The translations under genes were made by a program, and so were the position numbers. A model generated the notes under the pieces. It was given only the letters and a program-made list of their open reading frames with translations. It made no database searches and was not told the origin of the DNA. From Helicobacteraceae bacterium (GTDB lineage Bacteria > Campylobacterota > Campylobacteria > Campylobacterales > SZUA-545), in assembly GCA_011390075.1 (NCBI GenBank), contig JAABTA010000068.1, positions 1-5,971 of the forward strand: a DNA stretch of 5,971 nt, written 5' to 3'. Below are positions 1-5,971 of the stretch, piece after piece. Within the stretch, counting starts at the first letter, position 1, and each line of letters begins with the position of its first letter.

Positions 1-708
1 TACATCCAGAGTGCGACTGGTCTATTTTTAGGCCTATTTATGGTAGCTCATATGATCTTTGTTTCTACAATTTTAGTGAGCAAAGACTTTATGTATGCTG
101 TAACAAAATTTATGGAGGGCTCCTTTATTTTTGATGGAGGCAACCCTATGCTTGTTTCAATAGCTGTCTTTATTGTATTTGCAATTTTTATCATTCATGC
201 AGGTCTTGCAATGAGAAAATTTCCAATCAGCTATCAACAATTTATGAAGTTTTATGTCCACATGAAGACATTTAAACATAGCGACACGACTATGTGGTTT
301 GTCCAAGCAGTGACAGGTTTTATTATGTTCTTTTTAGGTTCAGTGCATCTGTATATTATGATGACACAACCACAAAACATTGGACCATACGGCTCCGCTG
401 ATAGAGTTTGGAGCGATTTTATGTGGCCACTGTATCTTGTGCTTTTATTTGCTGTAGAACTTCACGGTTCCATTGGTCTTTATAGACTCGCAGTTAAATG
501 GGGATGGTTTGATGGAAATGATCCTAAAAAAACAAGAGCTAGCCTACAAAAACTCAAAATTGGCATTAGTGCATTTTTTCTTATTCTAGGACTTGCAACG
601 CTAGCAGCATATATGAAAATAGGTATAGACCACGCTGATAATTATGGAGAAAAATTCCAACCAACAGCAATGGTTATAACAGTTGAGAAAGCGGAGGTTA
701 GAGTATAA
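1..708 (+). CDS. frdC: Fumarate reductase dihaem cytochrome b subunit FrdC (5' partial)
   Basis: Membrane anchor of menaquinol:fumarate reductase. It oxidises menaquinol and passes electrons through two b haems to FrdB. The frame is open from base 1, and its first residues (YIQSATGLFLGLF) already lie in transmembrane helix I, so about 27 N-terminal residues are upstream. The ATG at 40 is internal and is not the start. Five membrane segments are visible at about window codons 2-25, 50-71, 98-121, 140-165 and 185-209. Adding 27 to the window codon gives Wolinella numbering, and all four axial haem histidines are present: codons 17 (H44), 66 (H93), 116 (H143) and 155 (H182). Codon 39 matches Glu66, needed for menaquinol oxidation, and codon 153 matches Glu180 of the proposed E-pathway for protons. 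The estimated full length of about 262 residues compares with 256 in Wolinella. The C-terminal tail after helix V (about codons 210-235) looks lineage-specific. The stop overlaps the frdA start by one base. Identity is very secure. Confidence 0.97.
   Translation, partial: YIQSATGLFLGLFMVAHMIFVSTILVSKDFMYAVTKFMEGSFIFDGGNPMLVSIAVFIVFAIFIIHAGLAMRKFPISYQQFMKFYVHMKTFKHSDTTMWFVQAVTGFIMFFLGSVHLYIMMTQPQNIGPYGSADRVWSDFMWPLYLVLLFAVELHGSIGLYRLAVKWGWFDGNDPKKTRASLQKLKIGISAFFLILGLATLAAYMKIGIDHADNYGEKFQPTAMVITVEKAEVRV
693..697 (+). promoter_or_regulatory. Ribosome binding site of frdA
   Basis: GGAGG lies 10 bases before the ATG at 708, inside the end of frdC. With the TAATG overlap it fixes the frdA start and suggests that ribosomes finishing frdC re-initiate on frdA. 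Confidence 0.75.
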
Positions 709-2693
709 TGAAAGTAAATTATGTTGATTCATTGGTAATTGGTGGTGGACTTGCTGGTCTAAGAGCTGCTGTTGCTTCTGTTGAAAAGGGTTTAAGCACA
801 ACAGTTATCTCACTTGTTCCAGTTAAAAGATCTCACTCTGCCGCTGCACAAGGGGGTATGCAAGCAAGTTTAGGTAACTCAAAAATGAGCGAAGGGGACA
901 ACGAAGATCTCCACTTTGCAGATACGGTCAAGGGATCTGACTGGGGTTGCGACCAAGATGTTGCTAGAATGTTTGTCAACACCGCTCCTAAAGCAATTAG
1001 AGAACTTGCTAGCTGGGGTGTGCCTTGGACAAGGATTAAAAAAGGACCTAGAGACGCGGTTATTAATGCTAAAAAAACAACCATCACAGAAGATGAAGAG
1101 GTCCATGGTCTTATCCACTCTAGAGACTTTGGTGGGACAAAAAAGTGGAGAACTTGCTACACTGCAGATGCCACTGGCCACGCAATGCTTTTTGGAGTGG
1201 CTAACCAAGCATTAATGCACGATGTTGATATTCAAGATAGAAAAGAGGCTGTCTCTTTAATTATTGAAGGTAATAGATGCCATGGCGCTGTGATTAGAGA
1301 CTTAGTAACCGGTGCACTAAGTGCGTATGTTGCTAAAGGTACTCTTATAGCCACAGGCGGCTACGGAAGACTCTATCAACAGACAACAAACGCTGTTATC
1401 TGTGAGGGGACAGGGGCTGCTTTAGCACTAGAGACTGGAATTGCAGCTCTAGGTAATATGGAAGCTGTGCAGTTTCACCCAACTCCAATTGTTCCATCTG
1501 GTATTTTACTCACAGAAGGTTGTCGTGGTGATGGGGGTGTTTTAAGAGATGTTGATGGACACAGATTTATGCCAGATTATGAGCCAGAGAAGAAAGAGCT
1601 AGCCTCTAGAGATGTTGTATCAAGAAGAATGATTGAACACATTAGAAACGGCAAAGGTGCTAAATCTCCTTATGGTGATCATGTCTGGTTAGATATCTCC
1701 ATTTTAGGAAGAGAACACATTGAGAGAAACCTAAGAGATGTTCAAGAGATCTGTCAGATCTTTAATGGTATCGATCCAGCGGATGAGGGAGAAAAAGGTT
1801 GGGCTCCAGTAAGGCCAATGCAACACTACTCCATGGGTGGTATTAGAACAAACTACCAAGGGAAGGTAAAATTTTTAGAGGGGCTCTTCTCTGCTGGTGA
1901 AGCAGCGTGTTGGGATCTGCATGGGTTTAATAGACTAGGCGGTAACTCGGTTTCTGAAGCTGTTGTCTCAGGTATGATTATTGGTGGCTACTTTGCAGAC
2001 TACTGCGAGGCAAACAATACTGAAATTAAAACAGAAATTATCCATCAAGCTATAGAAAAAGAGGATAAATACCTAGACGAACTCCTCGCCAAAGAGGGCA
2101 GTGAAGATATTTTTGTTATCAAAAACAGAATGAAAGCCATTATGGATGAAAAGGTTGGTATCTTTAGAACTGGTGAACTCCTAGCAGAAGCTGTGACTGA
2201 GTTAGAAGAGCTGTACAAAAAGAGTCGAAATGTCAATGTTAAGGCAAAAGCAAAATACGCTAACCCTGAGCTAGACGAAGCGTATAGAGTTCCTAAAATG
2301 CTTAAACTTGCTCTTTGTGTAGCAAAAGGCGCACTTGATAGAACAGAGTCTAGAGGGGCTCACTACAGAGAGGATTTCCCTAAAAGAGATGACGCTAACT
2401 GGCTCAAAAGAACACTAACTCAGTGGAAATCTGAGAGTGATACTATGCCAACAGTTACCTACGAAGAACAAGACATTATGACTATGGAGATGCCTCCAGC
2501 ATTTAGAGGTTACGGCGCTAAAGGCAACACTATTGAACACCCTGATAGTGCAAAAAGACAGCAAGAGGTTGACGAATTAAGAGAGAAACTAGAAGCTGAA
2601 GGTAAAGATAGAGTTGCCATCCAACAAGCAATTATGGCTTACAATCTACAACCTAAATATAAAGCTAGAAACGAAAGAGTGGGAGATAAGTAA
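708..2693 (+). CDS. frdA: Fumarate reductase flavoprotein subunit FrdA
   Basis: Catalytic subunit that reduces fumarate to succinate; in this phylum it may also run as succinate dehydrogenase. The 661 residues compare with 656 in Wolinella. The N-terminal Rossmann dinucleotide motif is VIGGGLAGLRAA (residues 10-21). RSHSAAAQGG at 41-50 carries His43, the covalent FAD attachment residue. Substrate-site residues include His257 in QFHPT, the general-acid Arg301 in ELASRDVVSRR, His373 in HYSMGG and Arg409 in HGFNRLGGNS. The first three of these (H43, H257, R301) match Wolinella numbering exactly; the later ones are shifted by 4-5 residues, implying a small insertion near residues 355-364. The C-terminal part (about 450-661) is the helical cap and tail, and its end (KYKARNERVGDK) is typical of the epsilonproteobacterial enzyme. 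No signal peptide is seen, so the protein is cytoplasmic and membrane-associated through FrdC, unlike the exported methylmenaquinol-linked SdhA/MfrA relatives. The start is set by the GGAGG site and the one-base overlap with frdC. Confidence 0.98.
   Translation: MKVNYVDSLVIGGGLAGLRAAVASVEKGLSTTVISLVPVKRSHSAAAQGGMQASLGNSKMSEGDNEDLHFADTVKGSDWGCDQDVARMFVNTAPKAIRELASWGVPWTRIKKGPRDAVINAKKTTITEDEEVHGLIHSRDFGGTKKWRTCYTADATGHAMLFGVANQALMHDVDIQDRKEAVSLIIEGNRCHGAVIRDLVTGALSAYVAKGTLIATGGYGRLYQQTTNAVICEGTGAALALETGIAALGNMEAVQFHPTPIVPSGILLTEGCRGDGGVLRDVDGHRFMPDYEPEKKELASRDVVSRRMIEHIRNGKGAKSPYGDHVWLDISILGREHIERNLRDVQEICQIFNGIDPADEGEKGWAPVRPMQHYSMGGIRTNYQGKVKFLEGLFSAGEAACWDLHGFNRLGGNSVSEAVVSGMIIGGYFADYCEANNTEIKTEIIHQAIEKEDKYLDELLAKEGSEDIFVIKNRMKAIMDEKVGIFRTGELLAEAVTELEELYKKSRNVNVKAKAKYANPELDEAYRVPKMLKLALCVAKGALDRTESRGAHYREDFPKRDDANWLKRTLTQWKSESDTMPTVTYEEQDIMTMEMPPAFRGYGAKGNTIEHPDSAKRQQEVDELREKLEAEGKDRVAIQQAIMAYNLQPKYKARNERVGDK
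2681..2685 (+). promoter_or_regulatory. Ribosome binding site of frdB
   Basis: GGGAG lies 7 bases before the ATG at 2693, within the last codons of frdA. It supports the frdB start at the TAATG junction and translational coupling to frdA. Confidence 0.75.
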
Positions 2694-3421
2694 TGGGTAG
2701 AGAAGTTACATTAAAAATCTTAAGATACAATCCACAAGATCCGAGTGATAAACCTAGATTTGATGAGTACAAATTAGAAGAGACTCCAGGAATGAGTCTC
2801 TTTATTGCTCTTAACTTAATCAGAGAGAATCAAGACGCAACGCTTGCTTTTGACTTTGTATGTCGCGCTGGTATTTGCGGAAGTTGTGGTATGGTTGTTA
2901 ACGGTAAACCTGCTCTTGCTTGTAGAACACTTGTTAATAACTTTGAAGAGGATGTTATTACAATTATGCCTATGGCTGCATTTAAGCTCATTAAAGACTT
3001 AAGCGTTGATACAGGAAACTGGATGAATGGAATGAGCAAAAGAGTAGAGAGCTGGGTTCACACCAATAAAGAGACTGATATCTCTAAAATCGAAGAGAAA
3101 ATTGAGCCAGATGTAGCCGATGAAACATTTGAACTTGATAGATGTATTGAGTGTGGCATCTGCGTGGCTGCTTGTGGTACAAAGATCATGAGAGATGATT
3201 TTATTGGGGCAGTGGGACTTAATAGAGTTGCAAGATTTGACATTGATCCACATGACGAGAGAACAGCAGAAGACTACTATGAACTAGTTGGTGATGATGA
3301 TGGAATTTTTGGCTGTATGACCCTCCTTGGATGTGAGGATAACTGCCCAAAACACTTGCCATTACAAACAAAAATTGCTTATCTTAGAAGAAAACTAGTT
3401 GAACAAAAGAGCGATAAATAA
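2693..3421 (+). CDS. frdB: Fumarate reductase iron-sulfur subunit FrdB
   Basis: Electron-transfer subunit linking the FrdC haems to the FAD of FrdA. It has 242 residues, against 239 in Wolinella. The N-terminal plant-type ferredoxin domain (about 1-110) has Cys57, Cys62, Cys65 and Cys77 for the [2Fe-2S] cluster, in the pattern CRAGICGSCG followed by LACRTL. The C-terminal bacterial ferredoxin domain (about 140-242) has Cys151, Cys154, Cys157 and Cys218 for [4Fe-4S], and Cys161, Cys208 and Cys214 for the [3Fe-4S] cluster nearest the quinol side. All eleven cysteines sit at the Wolinella residue numbers. Position 154 onward reads CGICVAAC, with Ile at the spot where a fourth cubane cysteine would otherwise convert the 3Fe cluster. 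No signal peptide is present, so it is cytoplasmic with FrdA. The one-base overlap with frdA and the GGGAG site set the start. Six bases after the stop a GC-rich hairpin begins. Confidence 0.98.
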   Translation: MGREVTLKILRYNPQDPSDKPRFDEYKLEETPGMSLFIALNLIRENQDATLAFDFVCRAGICGSCGMVVNGKPALACRTLVNNFEEDVITIMPMAAFKLIKDLSVDTGNWMNGMSKRVESWVHTNKETDISKIEEKIEPDVADETFELDRCIECGICVAACGTKIMRDDFIGAVGLNRVARFDIDPHDERTAEDYYELVGDDDGIFGCMTLLGCEDNCPKHLPLQTKIAYLRRKLVEQKSDK

Positions 3422-3426
3422 TCAAG

Positions 3427-3448
3427 AAGGGGCGCCAAACGCCCCTTT
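3427..3448 (+). terminator. GC-rich hairpin with short T-run between frdB and the dynamin-like gene
   Basis: AAGGGGCG (3427-3434) pairs perfectly with CGCCCCTT (3440-3447) around the five-base loop CCAAA. Only three T residues (3446-3448) follow the GC part before GC interrupts the run, so the tail is weak for an intrinsic terminator. The hairpin begins 6 bases after the frdB stop and ends about 14 bases before the next start codon. It may end most frd transcripts while letting some through, or it may stabilise or define the 3' end of a processed frdCAB message. That it is a stem is read directly from sequence; the terminating strength is inferred. Confidence 0.7.
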
Positions 3449-3451
3449 GCT

Positions 3452-3455
3452 AGGA
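3452..3455 (+). promoter_or_regulatory. Ribosome binding site of the dynamin-like GTPase gene
   Basis: AGGA lies 6 bases before the ATG at 3462 and just outside the preceding hairpin, so the hairpin does not mask it. It supports 3462 as the start. Confidence 0.65.
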
Positions 3456-3461
3456 TAGCAG

Positions 3462-5825
3462 ATGAAACTAGAAGATGCCTTTTTTCAGATCTCACACAGA
3501 AAAGATCTTCATAAAACAACCAAAGAGAAAATTACCACTATCTCAAACAACATCGACACAAAAAGCCCCCACTTTTTAGAACTCTTCCCTATTTTTATCT
3601 CTTTAAATAGTAAAAATATTGAAGTATTCTACTCACTAACTATTGCTAAGGAGTTTACCCAGCTTCTTTTTGGAGTTGACTCCCTAAATAAAGAGGAGCT
3701 CACTTGTTATAAAACAGCTCTTTTATACGCTTTTTCTAAACGGCAAGAAAAGGATATAGACTCTTTATTGCAAAGCATTGAAACTTTGCAAAAGAAAAAG
3801 TTTATCTCAAAAGCGGATTATGTCTCTGTCAAAATTCTTTTGGACTCCTTTGTGGAAAAAAACAGTGAAGAGGCTGTTATACTCGATGAAAATTCCAGTG
3901 AAAAAGAGAAGTTTAGTCACAAACTCCACAAACTTTATTCTGCCATTGACGCTATTGCTAAAGCCAGTGGCAACAGTGACTTTAAAGAGAAGCTAGAATC
4001 AATTAAACAAAATAGTGCTAACTCTAGTTTCTCTATTGGTATTACAGGTGTAATGAACGCTGGTAAATCCACCATGCTCAACGCTATATTAGGTCGTGAG
4101 ATCTTGGGCACCTCTGTTGTTCCTGAGACTGCTAATCTTACAGTGATTAAGCATAGCCAAACCGAGCATGCAAGGGTGAGCTTTTGGAAAGCCAACGAGT
4201 GGCAGGAGATTAAAGAAGAGGCAAAAACCAATGACTCACTCCGAGAGTTTGTAACCCAAAGCGAAGAGTTCTTTCAAGACTCCCTAGCAGAGTTTATTGA
4301 CAAAAATGGAAAAAGCGTTGATATTCCAATCAACTCTCTAGCAAACTACACCTCTGCAAAACACTCTGATCTTAAATGCAATCTGGTGCGAAGTGTAGAT
4401 CTTTTTACCAATTTGGAGTATGTAAAAAGTGGTGTAGAGATTGTAGACACCCCTGGCATTGATGATCCTGTATTGCAAAGAGAAGAGATTACAAAAGAGT
4501 ACTTAAGAGAGTGTGATGTTTTAGTCCACCTTATGAATGCTAGCCAGTCAGCTACAGCAAAAGATATCGATTTTATTTTAGATGCCATTTTGTATCAAAA
4601 CATCTCAAGATTGCTTATTGTAGTTACTAGGGTTGACACTATCTCCAAACAGGAACTCTCTGAGGTTATCAACTACACCAAAGACTCTATCAAGAGCCAA
4701 CTTATCAAGGTGGATAAGTCCTCTTTAATAGACTCAATTTTAGAAAAACTAGAGTTTATTCCTCTTGCTGGAAAGATGGCTTTGCTCCACAGAACAGGTA
4801 AGGCAGAAGAGGCAATAACTAAGGGCTATAATTTAGAAAAAACAGGAATCTTAGAGGTGGAAAACTACCTCTCTGAGATTCTTTTTGGCCAAGACAATCC
4901 AAAAACAAAGCTCATTATCAGCTCCACTCTTGCAAAGGTTGAACAAGAGACCCACAAAAGAATTGCAGATGCTAAAAGACAGCTAGAGTCCCTAGAAAAG
5001 GGGGAGGAGAACCTCCAGAAAGAGCTTGCAAATCTAGAAAAAGAAAAAGCCGAAACCACTGCTTTGATGCAAAGCTTTCGACAAGACACTAGCGCTCTTC
5101 TTGAGGAGCTATTTGACTTTATCCACTCCCAAGATAACTTTTTTATTAATGAGCTCAACTACTTCTACAACAAATATCTTAAGAGAGTGGTTGATAATAT
5201 TAATTACAAAGCCAAGAATAGAGAAAAACTTGATAGAGACACCATTAAATTTATGGTTGATTTTGGTATCAAAGATGCCCTTATTGATATTGCAAGAGAT
5301 TACCGCTACATCATTCAAAAAAGATCTACAAACACTTGGGAGGACATTGCAGACAATGCTTTGGAGTTTCAGAAACAATCGGGCTTTGAGATTGTGTTTG
5401 AAAGAGCGTTCGAAGATCTTTTAAAAGAGAGTTTTATTCCAAGGTTTCTTACTAAAAATAGTAGCTCCTTAATCGAGCCTATTGAAGAAGTTGTTGGCAA
5501 AATAAATAGAAGAAATACCGATAAAACAGAAGCGCTCATAGAGCCACACATTACGGCAACTTTTAATGCTTTACGAATGAATCTCTTGGGCGCTAGAGAC
5601 AGCTTTAAAGAGGAGTTCTTTTCTGTTTGCGAGCACTCTTTGCATCAGCCATTTACAACTATACAGAGCCAGCTAGATGCAAACGAGAGAAACATGAAAG
5701 ACTCAATCGCACAACTTCGAGAGGGAAGTGTGGATATAGAAGATCTCAAAGAGGAGTTAGCCAAAGAGATGAGCCAGCTCACTCACAGCTTACACTCTAT
5801 GGAGAGTGCCGATGACCTTATTTAA
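3462..5825 (+). CDS. Dynamin-like GTPase, DLP1-type (Cj0411-like)
   Basis: Large bacterial dynamin-family GTPase of 787 residues, probably acting on the inner face of the membrane with the product of the next gene. About 190 mostly helical, charged residues precede the GTPase domain. The nucleotide-binding motifs are clear: G1 GVMNAGKS (196-203), switch-I region PETANLT (221-227) with Thr223 or Thr227 as candidate G2 threonine, G3 DTPG (329-332) and G4 TRVD (389-392). The segment between G2 and G3 (about 240-320) has the long insertion usual for dynamin-type domains. After the GTPase core, residues about 490-535 are rich in Glu, Lys and Leu with coiled-coil character, followed by long helical regions to the C terminus. 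No transmembrane segment is evident. Family knowledge: in Campylobacter jejuni the gene directly after frdB (Cj0411) encodes Cj-DLP1, which assembles with Cj-DLP2 (Cj0412) and tethers membranes. Orthology here is inferred from position and architecture. A LeoA-like or other dynamin subfamily is the alternative. The gap to frdB is only 40 bases, so it is probably cotranscribed in part. Confidence 0.9.
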   Translation: MKLEDAFFQISHRKDLHKTTKEKITTISNNIDTKSPHFLELFPIFISLNSKNIEVFYSLTIAKEFTQLLFGVDSLNKEELTCYKTALLYAFSKRQEKDIDSLLQSIETLQKKKFISKADYVSVKILLDSFVEKNSEEAVILDENSSEKEKFSHKLHKLYSAIDAIAKASGNSDFKEKLESIKQNSANSSFSIGITGVMNAGKSTMLNAILGREILGTSVVPETANLTVIKHSQTEHARVSFWKANEWQEIKEEAKTNDSLREFVTQSEEFFQDSLAEFIDKNGKSVDIPINSLANYTSAKHSDLKCNLVRSVDLFTNLEYVKSGVEIVDTPGIDDPVLQREEITKEYLRECDVLVHLMNASQSATAKDIDFILDAILYQNISRLLIVVTRVDTISKQELSEVINYTKDSIKSQLIKVDKSSLIDSILEKLEFIPLAGKMALLHRTGKAEEAITKGYNLEKTGILEVENYLSEILFGQDNPKTKLIISSTLAKVEQETHKRIADAKRQLESLEKGEENLQKELANLEKEKAETTALMQSFRQDTSALLEELFDFIHSQDNFFINELNYFYNKYLKRVVDNINYKAKNREKLDRDTIKFMVDFGIKDALIDIARDYRYIIQKRSTNTWEDIADNALEFQKQSGFEIVFERAFEDLLKESFIPRFLTKNSSSLIEPIEEVVGKINRRNTDKTEALIEPHITATFNALRMNLLGARDSFKEEFFSVCEHSLHQPFTTIQSQLDANERNMKDSIAQLREGSVDIEDLKEELAKEMSQLTHSLHSMESADDLI
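5801..5806 (+). promoter_or_regulatory. Ribosome binding site of the second gene, inside the GTPase gene
   Basis: GGAGAG lies 5 bases before the ATG at 5812, within the last codons of the upstream GTPase gene. It supports initiation at 5812 despite the 14-base overlap. An in-frame GTG at 5806 is too close to this site to be the better start. Confidence 0.65.
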
Positions 5826-5971
5826 TCAATTTTTACACTCTTTAGAGGAGTACCAGAACTCTCTACAGATAAAAGAGCAGCACGAGAAAGCAGAGGCTAT
5901 AAAAGATAGCAAAGAGATCGAACAAGAGCTTAAAAAAGTCATCCGTCAAACCAAAGAGATCTTGCTTGATG
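5812..5971 (+). CDS. Probable partner dynamin-like protein, DLP2-type (Cj0412-like), N-terminal fragment
   Basis: An open frame begins at an ATG inside the end of the preceding GTPase gene, overlapping it by 14 bases in a different frame, and runs off the window after 53 complete codons. The visible peptide starts MTLFNQFLHSLEEY and continues as a highly charged Glu/Lys/Gln-rich segment with Leu and Ile at roughly heptad spacing, consistent with a long amphipathic helix or coiled coil. No GTPase motif, signal peptide or membrane segment lies in this part. The assignment to the DLP2 partner is inferred from gene order, since in Campylobacter jejuni Cj0412 follows Cj0411, and from the helical N terminus expected of a protein that assembles with DLP1. 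The sequence alone shows a real coding start (good ribosome binding site, same strand, coupled overlap) but does not prove the family. The GTPase motifs should lie just downstream. Confidence 0.72.
   Translation, partial: MTLFNQFLHSLEEYQNSLQIKEQHEKAEAIKDSKEIEQELKKVIRQTKEILLD

Noticed and set aside
40..42. ATG as a possible start of frdC
   Set aside because: The frame is open upstream to base 1 and already encodes the conserved start of transmembrane helix I; starting at 40 would delete half of that helix.
601..1208. Open frames on the minus strand across the end of frdC and the start of frdA
   Set aside because: They lie opposite strongly conserved frdC and frdA coding sequence, have no family resemblance, and show compositions expected of antisense frames.
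916..1215. A 99-codon plus-strand frame inside frdA
   Set aside because: It is out of frame within the conserved FAD domain of FrdA, which is intact and accounts for the sequence.
1749..1763. AGATCT-GTC-AGATCT near-palindrome in frdA as a possible operator or recombination site
   Set aside because: AGATCT is itself palindromic and recurs elsewhere in the window; here it encodes conserved FrdA residues in frame, so chance is the simplest reading.
3408..3426. AT-rich GATAAATAAT at the frdB stop as a possible -10 box for the GTPase gene
   Set aside because: The match to TATAAT is poor, no supporting upstream signal is evident, and a transcript from it would begin at the hairpin; not enough to call a promoter.
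5627..5815. A 62-codon plus-strand frame near the end of the GTPase gene
   Set aside because: It is in a different frame within the continuous DLP1 coding region, is rich in Arg and Cys with no recognisable features, and lacks a good ribosome binding site.
5910..5961. Two copies of CAAAGAGATC 42 bases apart
   Set aside because: Both are in frame in a Lys/Glu-rich helical stretch and reflect repeated Lys-Glu-Ile codons and not a DNA repeat element.

Overview
The window reads as a single rightward gene block from a member of the Campylobacterota (formerly Epsilonproteobacteria). The evidence is the gene order frdC-frdA-frdB, cofactor-ligand residues that fall almost exactly at the Wolinella succinogenes positions, AT-rich coding sequence with AGA-dominated arginine codons, and the presence of a large dynamin-like GTPase directly after frdB, as in Campylobacter jejuni (Cj0408-Cj0412). 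The genus cannot be fixed from the sequence alone; both free-living and host-associated lineages remain possible.

Region 1 (1-3421) encodes the membrane-bound menaquinol:fumarate reductase. It comprises the dihaem cytochrome b anchor FrdC (5' end outside the window), the flavoprotein FrdA with the covalent-FAD histidine, and the iron-sulfur protein FrdB with ligands for [2Fe-2S], [4Fe-4S] and [3Fe-4S] clusters. Electrons would pass from menaquinol through the FrdC haems and the FrdB clusters to FAD in FrdA, where fumarate is reduced to succinate. In this phylum the same complex can also serve as the succinate dehydrogenase. The genes are joined by two TAATG stop/start overlaps.

Region 2 (3422-3461) is a 40-base spacer holding a GC-rich hairpin with a short T-run. 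It looks like a weak or partial terminator, or an mRNA-processing or stabilising element, followed at once by a ribosome binding site.

Region 3 (3462-5971) holds a 787-residue dynamin-like GTPase (DLP1-type, Cj0411-like) and the first 53 codons of a second gene that starts inside its 3' end. By position and coiled-coil-like composition the second gene is probably the DLP2 partner (Cj0412-like). In C. jejuni the two proteins form a hetero-oligomer that tethers membranes. The most interesting aspect of the window is the tight physical coupling of a respiratory complex to this membrane-remodelling pair, with an attenuator-like hairpin between them. No RNA genes, CRISPR arrays, insertion sequences or other mobile elements were seen. 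No stretch longer than 40 bases lacks a gene.
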